This document shows, piece after piece, positions 1 to 7,724 of a DNA stretch of 52,497 nucleotides; position 1 is the stretch's first letter; each line of letters opens with the position of its first letter. The position numbers and the translations under genes were made by a program. The notes beneath the pieces were generated by a model. The model was given only the letters and a program-made list of their open reading frames with translations. It did no database searches and was not told the origin of the DNA. Where the stretch lies: positions 1 through 52,497 of the forward strand of contig JAGROY010000035.1 of assembly GCA_020439995.1 (NCBI GenBank), in the 5' to 3' direction. The stretch comes from Verrucomicrobiia bacterium (GTDB lineage Bacteria; Verrucomicrobiota; Verrucomicrobiia; Verrucomicrobiales; DEV007).

Positions 1-41
1 TTGTAGGTGAACGAATCGTAGTTGTCGATAACGAGGAGCAT
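1..41 (-). CDS. trpG: Anthranilate/aminodeoxychorismate synthase glutaminase subunit, 5' end only
   Basis: On the minus strand an ATG at 39-41 opens a frame reading MLLVIDNYDSFTY before it leaves the window. This is the very characteristic N-terminus of the class I glutamine amidotransferase subunit of anthranilate synthase (TrpG) and of its paralogue PabA. The enzyme supplies ammonia from glutamine to chorismate for tryptophan or folate synthesis. Only 13 codons are visible, so TrpG and PabA cannot be told apart and the catalytic Cys-His-Glu triad lies outside. No clear Shine-Dalgarno sequence or tryptophan leader is seen upstream. The call rests on the N-terminal signature alone. Confidence 0.75.
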   Translation of the reverse strand, partial: MLLVIDNYDSFTY

Positions 42-200
42 CGGCCGATGAGAGTGAAATTTTAGAAAGTAGGACAGGCTGAAGCCTTCCCGTCGCTTCA
101 ATCGCCCGGATTTCCGCCCTCGTCAAGCGGGTGGGACACATTGGGAAAATGCCATGCAGCAATGTAAAATCAGGAATTCGGAATTGTCTTCAAAGTTGAC

Positions 201-338
201 CTAAGGCGCTTCTGAACTCGTATCGTCTACCGTAAATACATTGAAATTTTGCGGTGATTCATCCCTCTCATTTCCGTTGCGTAGAAATTCCAGCTTCTTC
301 TGGATCTTCTCCGCGTCATTCACTACAATTTGAAACAT
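201..338 (-). CDS. Possible small ORF (45 aa) upstream of trpG
   Basis: An ATG at 336-338 on the minus strand opens a 45-codon frame ending in TAG at 201-203, with a stop just upstream in frame. The product is polar and acidic, with a helix-like Lys/Glu-rich first half and an acidic Ser/Thr tail; no signal peptide or membrane segment is seen. It lies on the same strand as the trpG-like gene, about 160 bases before it. I do not recognise a family, and the frame is short enough to be chance. Apart from this, 42-390 shows no gene, tRNA or convincing repeat. Confidence 0.2.
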   Translation of the reverse strand: MFQIVVNDAEKIQKKLEFLRNGNERDESPQNFNVFTVDDTSSEAP

Positions 339-390
339 CTCGCAGGTGTCTCAAGCTGAACACCAAACAAAAACCTATTCTCTAAATATC

Positions 391-741
391 ATGAATAAAA
401 TCATTACTGCCGCCCTCGCGCTTCTGACGCTGGGCATGATCCAGTTGGGCATCGCTGAAGATGCAAAAACGACCACCTACGAGGTCACCATGACCGGCGT
501 CACATGAGCAGGCTGTAAAGCACACGTCCGTGCGGCGTTCAAAAAGCTTGATGGCATCGTAGTTGCCGACCTCGAAAAAGACATTCAGATCACCAAGGGC
601 GACAAGCCCAATACACAAAAAGTGATCTTCAAATCGACATCAGCCAAGATCACTAAGGAAGCAGCGATCAAATCGATCGGCGACCAGAAGGACACTTACG
701 TGGTTAAGGAACTAAAAATCGCTACAGCCAAGAAGAAGTAA
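391..741 (+). CDS. Secreted HMA-domain metal-binding protein with in-frame TGA (candidate selenoprotein, UxxC)
   Basis: ATG at 391 starts a 116-residue frame ending in TAA at 739-741, interrupted only by a TGA at 505-507 (codon 39). Residues 1-22 form a signal peptide ending near GIAEDA. The next segment matches a heavy-metal-associated (HMA, CopZ/MerP-like) domain: VTMTGVT, then TGA, then AGCKAHVRAAFKKLDG. In this fold the motif is GMTCxxC, so the TGA sits exactly where the first metal-binding Cys belongs, and the second Cys (514-516, TGT) is kept. The frame downstream remains a normal HMA domain with a Lys-rich tail and no other stop. A hairpin at 520-533 resembles a bacterial SECIS. The likely product is a periplasmic protein with a Sec-x-x-Cys site. 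The alternative is a pseudogene with one recent Cys-to-stop change. Confidence 0.72.
505..533 (+). promoter_or_regulatory. In-frame TGA with candidate bacterial SECIS hairpin
   Basis: The TGA at 505-507 is followed 12 bases later by a perfect 4-bp stem, GCAC (520-523) and GTGC (530-533), closing a six-base loop ACGTCC (524-529). The next outer bases (GCT at 512-514 with GGC at 534-536) can add pairs across a bulge. The E. coli fdhF SECIS also has a six-base loop (AGGUCU), whose GU contacts SelB at positions 23-24 counted from the U of UGA; here GU falls at 22-23. Against it, the stem is short and G is third, not first or second, in the loop. Confidence 0.5.
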
Positions 742-769
742 CGAACGAAACATCCTGCGAGAGTTTTCC

Positions 770-813
770 GCCCCCGCCGCATCTACTGCGGCGGGGGCTT
801 TTTCGTTTTTTTA
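770..813 (+). terminator. Strong Rho-independent terminator after the HMA gene
   Basis: A perfect 11-bp GC-rich stem (770-780 with 788-798) encloses a seven-base loop and is followed by TTTTTCGTTTTTTT (799-812). It lies 29 bases after the TAA at 739-741. It overlaps the stop codon of the convergent alpha/beta hydrolase at 811-813. The T-run on only one side shows that it serves the plus-strand gene. Its presence supports 391-741 as a transcribed gene. Confidence 0.92.
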
Positions 814-1548
814 AGCCAGCTTTGCGCCAAACCACCCCACGACTGCAGAAACCATGCGGTCTTTACCGGCATCATTGAAAACATGATCGACGCCATCGAG
901 TTCAACGAATTCTTTGGGATCGTTCGCAAGTGCGAAAATGGCACGGGCTTCGGCGATCGGGACAAGATCATCCTCGGAACCGTGTACCAAAAGGTAGGGC
1001 ACATGGATGTCTGCAGCCTTGCTGGCCACTGAATTGATCGTTGTAAGATCGTTCATGAAAGTGCTCGAGAGCGGGCAGTCCTCGTCATCCCACATGAATC
1101 CGGAATCGGGAATTTGATCCCCAAACTCTTCCTGGGCAAAACGCTTGGTCTCGACCATTCCAGCCAGGGAGACGAGATGTTGGATGCGGGAGTCGCTCGC
1201 AGCGCGAAGCACCCCCACCGCACCGCCCATACTATGACCAGCGTAGCTCGCCGTAAACCCAGCAGCCCCTACGGCATCGAGAACGGATCCCAGATCGCTT
1301 ACCTCTTTGGTGACACAGCTGTCGCGAAAGTTCCCCTCGCTATCGCCATTTCCGGAAAACGAGAAGCGCACTGCATGGATGCCAGCAGCCGCCAGACCAT
1401 TTGCCAGAGCTTCCGCCCACGGGCGATCGAGATTGGCTGTCACACCGTGACCGATGACGACCACGTGCTTGCGGTCGGCATTGGACGTTGCTTCGTGGAA
1501 ACGATAGTCGAGCTTTTCGCCCTGAGTATTTCTGATTTCTCCAAACAT
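811..1548 (-). CDS. Alpha/beta hydrolase (serine esterase/lipase-like)
   Basis: This 245-residue protein has the alpha/beta hydrolase layout. An HG oxyanion motif lies in VVIGHG (around residues 30-35), the nucleophile elbow GHSMGG places the catalytic Ser at 106, a probable acid lies in the HGSEDD segment, and the histidine lies in DGVDHVF near the C-terminus. No signal peptide is seen, so it is probably cytoplasmic. The open frame continues further upstream, but the ATG at 1546-1548 is preferred because residues begin matching the fold there and a longer form would overlap the divergent helicase gene. The substrate cannot be told. The 81-base gap to the helicase start must hold both promoters. 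Confidence 0.85.
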   Translation of the reverse strand: MFGEIRNTQGEKLDYRFHEATSNADRKHVVVIGHGVTANLDRPWAEALANGLAAAGIHAVRFSFSGNGDSEGNFRDSCVTKEVSDLGSVLDAVGAAGFTASYAGHSMGGAVGVLRAASDSRIQHLVSLAGMVETKRFAQEEFGDQIPDSGFMWDDEDCPLSSTFMNDLTTINSVASKAADIHVPYLLVHGSEDDLVPIAEARAIFALANDPKEFVELDGVDHVFNDAGKDRMVSAVVGWFGAKLA

Positions 1549-1629
1549 GAGTCTCGGATAGCAGACGAACGGGACTCTGCAAAGCGCGAACGTTGCATTC
1601 TCTCGATCGCTGGCGCACGGTGGCTGCTC

Positions 1630-4185
1630 ATGGCAGCGATACTGGAACAGTTCACCCCTACCGGCCCGAATGCGGCAGACGAGATCCTCAATGCGTTTTT
1701 GGACTACGTTACGCAGACGGGACTGGAGCTGTACGATCACCAGGAGGAGGCCATTCTCGAGATTTTTGCTGGGAAAAGCGTCATTCTGAATACGCCCACA
1801 GGCTCGGGGAAATCGCTGGTGGCCCTGGCGATGCAATTCAAGAGCCTTTGCATGAACCGGCGATCGTTCTACACCGTGCCGATCAAGGCGCTGGCGAATG
1901 AAAAATTCCTGTCACTGTGCCGAACTCTGGGAGCGGACAACGTGGGGATGATGACAGGCGACGCCACGGTGAATCACGATGCTCCAGTCATCTGCTGCAC
2001 CGCTGAGATCCTGGCGAACCTCGCTCTTCGCGAAGGCCATCTGGCGGAAGCGGACGACGTGATCATGGATGAGTTTCACTACTACTCTGACACGAGCCGC
2101 GGAGTAGCCTGGCAGGTACCTCTCCTAACATTGCCACAGTCCCGGTTCCTGCTGATGTCAGCAACGCTGGGCGATACCGCATTGTTTACGAAAACGCTGA
2201 CCGAACTGACCGACGCCGAGACGGTTTTAATCCAGTCTGATCAACGCCCGGTTCCCCTTGAGTTCCAATACAGCGAAATTCCGCTCGCAGAACAGATCGT
2301 CGATCTCGTCGAAAAGAACCGTGCGCCGGTTTACCTCGTCCATTTTTCCCAACGCGCATGTGCTACCAGTGCGCAGAACCTGTTGTCCTCAAATTTCTGC
2401 TCGAAGGAGGAAAAGAGCGCCATCAGCGAAGCGCTTCAGGACGCTAATTTCAAGAGTCCTTACGGCAAAGAGATCAGCAGGTTGTTGCGTCACGGCATCG
2501 GCATTCACCACGCTGGACTGCTTCCAAAGTATCGGGTATTGATTGAAAAATTGACCCAGCAGGGGCTCCTCAAAGTGATCTGCGGGACTGACACGCTGGG
2601 TGTCGGAATCAATGTTCCCATCCGCACCGTCGTATTCACCCAGTTGTGCAAATTCGATGGAACTGGCACGCGAATCCTGTCCGTCCGCGACTTCAAGCAA
2701 ATCTGCGGCCGAGCGGGAAGACGCGGATTTGACGACGTCGGTTACGTTGTCTGTCAGGCACCCGAGCACGTTGTCGAGAATCTCCGACTGGAGGCAAAGG
2801 CGGCAGGACAGCCTGGGAAGAAGGGCAAGTTCGTCAAAAAGAAGCCACCTGAGAAAGGATTCATCGCCTGGGACGAAGCGACGTACCGCAAGCTGATCGA
2901 TTCTCCACCAGAGCGATTGACTTCCAGCTTTCGCATTCAGCACAGCACAATTTTGAATGTCCTCAGCCGCCGCGACGAAGACGGCTGCGCGGCATTGAAA
3001 AAGATCATTGCTGACTCCCACGAGACAGAGCAAGCCAAACGCTCCCATCGCAAGCACGCGTTTCAGCTGTTCCGTAGCCTGGTCGAAGCGGGGGTGCTCG
3101 ACATCATTCCGCCAGCTCAGAGAACCGGACCGGAAAAAGTGGAACTCAACGTTGATCTACAAGACGATTTCTCACTGAACCATGCGCTCGGCCTCTGGCT
3201 GCTGGACACGATTCCAGCACTCGATCGCGACGCTCCCGACTACTCGTTCAATGTGCTTTCACTGATCGAAGCGATGCTCGAAAACCCCGGCATCGTTCTG
3301 ATGCGTCAGGTCGACGTGATCAAAACGCAAATGATTGCAGACATGAAACGCGAGGGAATCGAGTACGATGAACGCCTTGCCCGCCTTGAAGAGGTCGAGT
3401 GGCCGAAGCCAGGCAAAGAATTTATCTACGCGACGTTCAATGAATTCGTTTCGAAGCATCGATGGATTGGTGACGAAGGAATCCGCCCGAAATCGATCGC
3501 GCGGGAAATGTTTGAGAATTATCAGACCTTCGATGAATACGTACGTGCCTATGGTCTTGAACGCAGCGAAGGCGTACTGCTGCGCCACTTGACCGAAGTC
3601 TACAAAGTACTGGCCCAGACCATTCCTCCTACGGAGAAAACCGAGGAACTGGAGGAAGCTGAGTTCTTTCTGGAAGATATCGTGCGTGGAGTGGATTCAA
3701 GCCTGCTGGACGAGTGGCAGATTCTGCAAAATCCAGAACTCGCTGTGACACTAGACGATCCTCAGAAAGCGATTGAGCCCTCAAAACCAGTTCCCGTAAC
3801 CCGGAATCGCAAAAATTTCACACGAATGGTACGCAATTCCGTGTTCACTTTGTTGAAAGCACTTGCCGCGCGGAATTGGGCCGATGCCCTGCAGCTGGTT
3901 GGCCCCGATGACGAGAATGGCGAACAGTGGACCAAAGAGAGACTTGAATCCATCGTTGCCCCCTACTTTGAGAACCGCCGACAGATCCGTCTGGATCCAG
4001 ACGCCCGGAGCACACGCCACACTTTTATCGAAGAAGGGCAAACGGAATGGAAAATTGACCAAGTTCTGGTGGATCCAGACGATCAGAATGACTGGACGTT
4101 GCGGCTTTCGATCTCCCTGAAAGCATCTGATGATCTGGAGTGCCCTGCTCTGCAGCTGCTGGAAGTGGCTCAGATTGGTATCTAA
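1630..4185 (+). CDS. Ski2-like DEAD/DEAH-box helicase (DUF3516-type)
   Basis: An 851-residue superfamily 2 helicase, probably acting on RNA. Visible motifs are Walker A TPTGSGKS (Lys about 61), the DEFH box near residue 145, SAT (motif III), and [10 protein letters not shown] (motif VI), which is typical of the Ski2/Mtr4/HelY branch. The long C-terminal half fits the bacterial DUF3516 helicases. The open frame begins at 1114, but the first part would overlap the divergent hydrolase and has no helicase similarity. The ATG at 1630 is chosen because the conserved N-terminal region ([12 protein letters not shown], the Q-motif area) follows shortly. No Shine-Dalgarno sequence is clear. Cellular targets in bacteria with this family are poorly known. 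Confidence 0.88.
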   Translation: MAAILEQFTPTGPNAADEILNAFLDYVTQTGLELYDHQEEAILEIFAGKSVILNTPTGSGKSLVALAMQFKSLCMNRRSFYTVPIKALANEKFLSLCRTLGADNVGMMTGDATVNHDAPVICCTAEILANLALREGHLAEADDVIMDEFHYYSDTSRGVAWQVPLLTLPQSRFLLMSATLGDTALFTKTLTELTDAETVLIQSDQRPVPLEFQYSEIPLAEQIVDLVEKNRAPVYLVHFSQRACATSAQNLLSSNFCSKEEKSAISEALQDANFKSPYGKEISRLLRHGIGIHHAGLLPKYRVLIEKLTQQGLLKVICGTDTLGVGINVPIRTVVFTQLCKFDGTGTRILSVRDFKQICGRAGRRGFDDVGYVVCQAPEHVVENLRLEAKAAGQPGKKGKFVKKKPPEKGFIAWDEATYRKLIDSPPERLTSSFRIQHSTILNVLSRRDEDGCAALKKIIADSHETEQAKRSHRKHAFQLFRSLVEAGVLDIIPPAQRTGPEKVELNVDLQDDFSLNHALGLWLLDTIPALDRDAPDYSFNVLSLIEAMLENPGIVLMRQVDVIKTQMIADMKREGIEYDERLARLEEVEWPKPGKEFIYATFNEFVSKHRWIGDEGIRPKSIAREMFENYQTFDEYVRAYGLERSEGVLLRHLTEVYKVLAQTIPPTEKTEELEEAEFFLEDIVRGVDSSLLDEWQILQNPELAVTLDDPQKAIEPSKPVPVTRNRKNFTRMVRNSVFTLLKALAARNWADALQLVGPDDENGEQWTKERLESIVAPYFENRRQIRLDPDARSTRHTFIEEGQTEWKIDQVLVDPDDQNDWTLRLSISLKASDDLECPALQLLEVAQIGI

Positions 4186-4392
4186 GCAGAGCAAAATACA
4201 GGCAACCGCCATCGATCTCTTGACTTGTCCGTGATCAGGTAGGAGGGCAGAGGGGTCAGTTGCTTTCCGGGCTTGCGAACTGCCGGGGTCTGCATAGATT
4301 CCTCCCCTTTCCGGCAATTCAGCGGTGCTGCGATGGCTTGGGCAATCCTTCCGCCCACCCTGTTTTTCAAAACTTGTTACTCCTTTTTAGCT

Positions 4393-6000
4393 GTGCTTAC
4401 GATTCGCAATCTCAGAAAATCATTTGGTGGCAGAACACTGTTCGAGAATGCCGCCATGCAGGTAAACTATGGCGAACGCGTTGCTTTAGTGGGCCCGAAT
4501 GGGGCAGGCAAAACCACCCTTTTCTCCATCATCCTGAAAACTGAAGATGCCGACGAAGGCACCGTCGAACGGGATGAGTGGACAATGATCGGCTACCTGC
4601 CACAGGAAGGCGAAGCTGTCGCCGATGAGACCGTGCTGGAAGTCGCGACCGGCCAGGCAGGTGAACTTGAAAAGCTGGAGAAAACTTTGAGAGCGCTGGA
4701 AGAAGAGGGAAGAGTAGACGTGCCGGAATACTATGAGGCACAGGGCAAGTACGATGCTTTGAACAATCCAGAGATCGAGGCAAAGGCAAAGAAGATGCTG
4801 CGCGGCCTGGGCTACAAAGAAGAAGACTTTGACAGGAAAGCGAAAGAGATGAGCGGTGGCTGGGTCATGCGCGCTCACTTGGCCCGTCTTCTGGTGATGG
4901 AGCCCGATCTGCTGATGCTGGACGAGCCTACCAACCACCTTGATCTAGTGTCACTGCTGTGGTTTCAGGACTACCTCAAGTCCTACTCGGGCGCGGTGCT
5001 CATGATTTCTCACGATCGCCAGTTCATGGATGAACTCGTGCAGACGGTTTACGAAATCGATGAGTCGAAACTGATTAAGTACAAGGCCAACTTTTCGCAG
5101 TATCTGGTACAGCGGGTGGAAGCGTTCGAACGCCAACACGCGGCTTGGAAGAACCAGCAGAAAGAGATTGCCGCCATTGAGGACTTCTGCACCAAGTTTC
5201 GCTCAGTGTCATCAAAGGCATCACAGGTTCAGAGCCGCGAGAAGCAGCTCGCAAAAATGGAGCGCATCGAAAAACCACGGCGCCCGAAAAAGCCGTTCCG
5301 CTTTCAGTTCCCACAGCCAGAGCGCGGCGGACAGCGCGCCCTTTCGCTTGAGAATATCCACATGGCCTACGGCGACAAGGTGGTCTACGAAGGCGTCGAC
5401 CTCCATGTCGAACGCGGTGAGCGCCTCGTCCTGATCGGACCGAACGGAGCTGGTAAATCCACTCTGCTCAAAATCCTTGCCGGAGTGCTGGAATTTCAAC
5501 AAGGCAAATACGACAAGGGCCATAACGCTAAGATAGGCTATTTCAGTCAACACCGCTCCGACTCGCTCGACCCTAATCGCACCGTCATCGAGGAAGTGAT
5601 GAACGCCGCCGTTGATTTCCGCGAAGAAGAGGCGCGCGGAATCCTGGGGTCGTTCCTGTTCCGTCGCGAAGAGATCTACAAAAAGACGGCCGTCTTGAGC
5701 GGTGGAGAAAAGAGCCGCCTAAACCTGGTCAAATTTCTCGTCGATCCGCCCAACATTCTGCTGATGGACGAGCCTACCACCCACCTGGACATTCTCAGTG
5801 TGGAGTCCCTAATCATCGCTCTCAGCAATTACGAGGGAACGCTGATCTTCATTTCCCACGACGTCCACTTCATCAAGAAGATCGCCACCAAGGTCATCCA
5901 CATCAACAACGGAACCCTGAAGTCCTACGCCGGCGGCTACGATTACTTCCTGGAGAAGTCCAACATGGACGACGCCAGGGCCGCCATCACGGCTGGCTAG
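4393..6000 (+). CDS. ABC-F family ATPase (ribosome-associated type)
   Basis: A soluble protein with two ABC domains and no membrane segments, as in the ABC-F translation factors (EttA/Uup/YbiT group). Domain 1 has GPNGAGKT at residues 34-41, signature MSGGW and Walker B LLMLDEPTNHLD. Domain 2 has GPNGAGKS, LSGGEKSR and ILLMDEPTTHLD. The charged linker between them, with a cluster of Lys and Arg before KKPFRF, is the part that reaches into the ribosomal E site in this family. The GTG at 4393 is preferred because the ABC fold begins directly there (LTIRNLRKSFGG); ATG codons at 4273 and 4333 would add unmatched residues. The length is then 535 residues, normal for the family. The 207 bases before it show no gene. 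Confidence 0.88.
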   Translation: MLTIRNLRKSFGGRTLFENAAMQVNYGERVALVGPNGAGKTTLFSIILKTEDADEGTVERDEWTMIGYLPQEGEAVADETVLEVATGQAGELEKLEKTLRALEEEGRVDVPEYYEAQGKYDALNNPEIEAKAKKMLRGLGYKEEDFDRKAKEMSGGWVMRAHLARLLVMEPDLLMLDEPTNHLDLVSLLWFQDYLKSYSGAVLMISHDRQFMDELVQTVYEIDESKLIKYKANFSQYLVQRVEAFERQHAAWKNQQKEIAAIEDFCTKFRSVSSKASQVQSREKQLAKMERIEKPRRPKKPFRFQFPQPERGGQRALSLENIHMAYGDKVVYEGVDLHVERGERLVLIGPNGAGKSTLLKILAGVLEFQQGKYDKGHNAKIGYFSQHRSDSLDPNRTVIEEVMNAAVDFREEEARGILGSFLFRREEIYKKTAVLSGGEKSRLNLVKFLVDPPNILLMDEPTTHLDILSVESLIIALSNYEGTLIFISHDVHFIKKIATKVIHINNGTLKSYAGGYDYFLEKSNMDDARAAITAG

Positions 6001-6361
6001 GGCATGGTCTCCCATCTGCGTTAAGGCGAAGGCGCGGTTCAATGAACAGGATATCGGGGGCGACAGAATTCAGTGTTTCCGACCGTTGCTCTCATTGCTA
6101 CAGCCAGGTTCAGTGCCCATCTTTTTTGCATCATCGACCGCCTGTCCACACAGTGGTGAGTCGCGGACGGAGGTTGCTCGCGTTTTTTTGATCTGGAGTG
6201 CGCCGGTCTTGACGGCGCTTTCTTGCCGGACAAACAGTGCTCGAACAGAAAAAGCTCATGGAAGCCGGAGCACTCCAAACGAAGCTGTCGCTGGGGGGGG
6301 ATGCCTGTCCGTCCCACGGTAAGTTTCGGTGTGTTGACTACGGAACCATTTGCCCGGAGGA
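6001..6361. other. Gene-free intergenic region between ABC-F and Rpn genes
   Basis: No convincing coding frame is present on either strand. The short frames here are low-complexity readings through a palindromic element at 6192-6279. A T-rich stretch (6183-6189) precedes that element and a run of eight G lies at 6293-6300. Both flanking genes end here, converging, so the segment also holds their terminators, although no classical stem plus T-run was found. Confidence 0.6.
6192..6279. repeat. Palindromic repeat element of the verrucomicrobial dispersed type
   Basis: Two arms in inverted orientation, TCTGGAGTGCGCCGG (6192-6206) and, on the opposite strand, TTTGGAGTGCTCCGG (6265-6279), differ at two positions and flank about 58 bases. 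The left arm continues into CTTGACGGCGCTTTCTTG, and a smaller CCGG...CCGG pairing lies inside it. Elements starting with TTTGGAGTGCG and containing a CTTGACGCCGC-like core are scattered between genes in many Verrucomicrobiota, from my recollection of such genomes. No transposase is present here, so this would be a non-autonomous REP-like element. Only one copy is in this window. Confidence 0.55.
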
Positions 6362-7435
6362 TCAGCCCTGCTTGCCTTTTACTTTCTCGTTGTAATCCTT
6401 CTGCAGGGCTTCAAACTCGGCCTCCAGCTCAACTATCGGCAATCCAGACAGCACTTGATCAGGGGTCATCTCCCTGCCCATAAGGCTCTCAAGTACCTGA
6501 ATACGCCCCATCAACACACCACGAGCCTGTCCTTCTGCTCTTCCACGGGCTTCTCCTTCGGCCCTTCCCTCGGCTTTCAGTTTTTCGGCTACGGACATGG
6601 CGGCGGTCTTGAGTTGTTTGCTGGTCTCTATGTTACGGGCGAGCTGCTCGATGTCAAGATTGCTGTCGGCATGCAGAGCGTAGAGCAGCAGGGTTTCGAT
6701 CCGGCGCTCGGGTAGTTTTCCCTCATCGAGAAGGGGAGCGCAGGCCTTCATGAACCAGTCGAAGAACTCCAGCAGGCGCTTGTCTCGGGCAAACTTCATG
6801 AGTTGCAGAACGATTCGCACGCCTGGCTCCTGTTCGTTCAATGCCGGGTCGAACTGCGAGAGATCGAGCAGGCCGTGCTCGAACGTCGGCAGGAATGGGC
6901 GCAGCGGTGAGCTTTGAGGGATATCAAATAGATCGCAAAACTGCTGGGAGACTGTCCATTTGTCCGGCCCCTGGTGCAGGACAAATCCGATCACTGGAGG
7001 CAAGGGCAGGCCGCGCTTTTCGTGATGCGACAGGTAGATCTGCACCATGTAACTGAGAAGTCGCAGAGGCATAGCCTGATCAACGCTGCTTTGGTGTTCG
7101 AATAGCAGATAAAGGAGGCATTCCTCGGTGTGTTGAGGCTCGCCATTAGTGGCATTGCTAGTGATTGACTGCATTTGCACCGAGAACAACAAGTCTGAGT
7201 GCGTCTGCTGCAGTGTGCTTTTCACGAATGAGCCGGGCAGCACTTCCAGCGAATTCCAATCACAGAAGCGGACGATCTCGACCGGCAAATGAGAGCGAAA
7301 AAAGGCGATAGCGTCTTCTGGATTGGAAAAGATTTCCTTGAAGAATGCATCGTGCGGATGAGTGGCGAGATTGAGCCAGAATTCGTCGCTGGCGCTGGCA
7401 CCTGAACTTGGATCAGAATCTGGATGATCGGTCAC
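6362..7435 (-). CDS. Rpn-family PD-(D/E)XK nuclease/transposase-like protein
   Basis: The protein resembles the recombination-promoting nuclease (Rpn, YhgA-like) family. It starts with a PHDAFFKEIF segment typical of the N-terminus, followed by LPVEIVRF, an HSDLLFSV strand (the D of the nuclease core) and LLYLLFEHQSS (the E/DxQ part). The C-terminus carries the usual Gly-Arg-Ala-Glu repeats (around EGRAEGEARG) and a helical tail. Rpn proteins promote RecA-independent recombination in E. coli and can act as toxins. The open frame reaches an ATG at 7553-7555, but those extra 40 residues run through a 3 x 8-base tandem repeat that would shift frame whenever its copy number changed. The GTG at 7433-7435 is therefore preferred. 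Mobile origin is possible but unproven. Confidence 0.75.
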   Translation of the reverse strand: MTDHPDSDPSSGASASDEFWLNLATHPHDAFFKEIFSNPEDAIAFFRSHLPVEIVRFCDWNSLEVLPGSFVKSTLQQTHSDLLFSVQMQSITSNATNGEPQHTEECLLYLLFEHQSSVDQAMPLRLLSYMVQIYLSHHEKRGLPLPPVIGFVLHQGPDKWTVSQQFCDLFDIPQSSPLRPFLPTFEHGLLDLSQFDPALNEQEPGVRIVLQLMKFARDKRLLEFFDWFMKACAPLLDEGKLPERRIETLLLYALHADSNLDIEQLARNIETSKQLKTAAMSVAEKLKAEGRAEGEARGRAEGQARGVLMGRIQVLESLMGREMTPDQVLSGLPIVELEAEFEALQKDYNEKVKGKQG

Positions 7436-7473
7436 TGCAAGACTGTGGTACAGAAGCAGTGCAACTGGCAAGC

Positions 7474-7497
7474 ATTCGCGGATTCGCGGATTCGCGG
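7474..7497. repeat. Three perfect 8-bp tandem repeats (ATTCGCGG)
   Basis: ATTCGCGG occurs three times in direct succession at 7474-7481, 7482-7489 and 7490-7497. The unit length is not a multiple of three and lies in the doubtful N-terminal extension of the Rpn gene, which argues that this stretch is upstream DNA and not coding. Confidence 0.85.
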
Positions 7498-7724
7498 GCT
7501 GCGGTGCCGTCGGCGATCGTGCGATCACCGCGCCCGAGGAATATGAGAATTCCACCTCGTCGGCCCCTGTCCGCCCATTGGCCCATTGCGTCCGGCGCAG
7601 GTCGCGTGGTCATCATGACCGTCATCCACCTCACCTCGTCCCGACCATCGGTTTCTTCGCCGCTCTGGATCTGGACTTCGAAGTCCTCACAGACGCCGAA
7701 CACATCCTGAAAAACCTTTCGGCC

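Noticed and set aside
1114..1629. N-terminal extension of the helicase frame to 1114
   Set aside because: It lies fully opposite the alpha/beta hydrolase gene and shows no helicase features; the conserved part begins after 1630.
6039..6317. Minus-strand frame of 92 residues between ABC-F and Rpn genes
   Set aside because: It reads through the palindromic repeat; composition is low-complexity and such readings occur wherever the element inserts.
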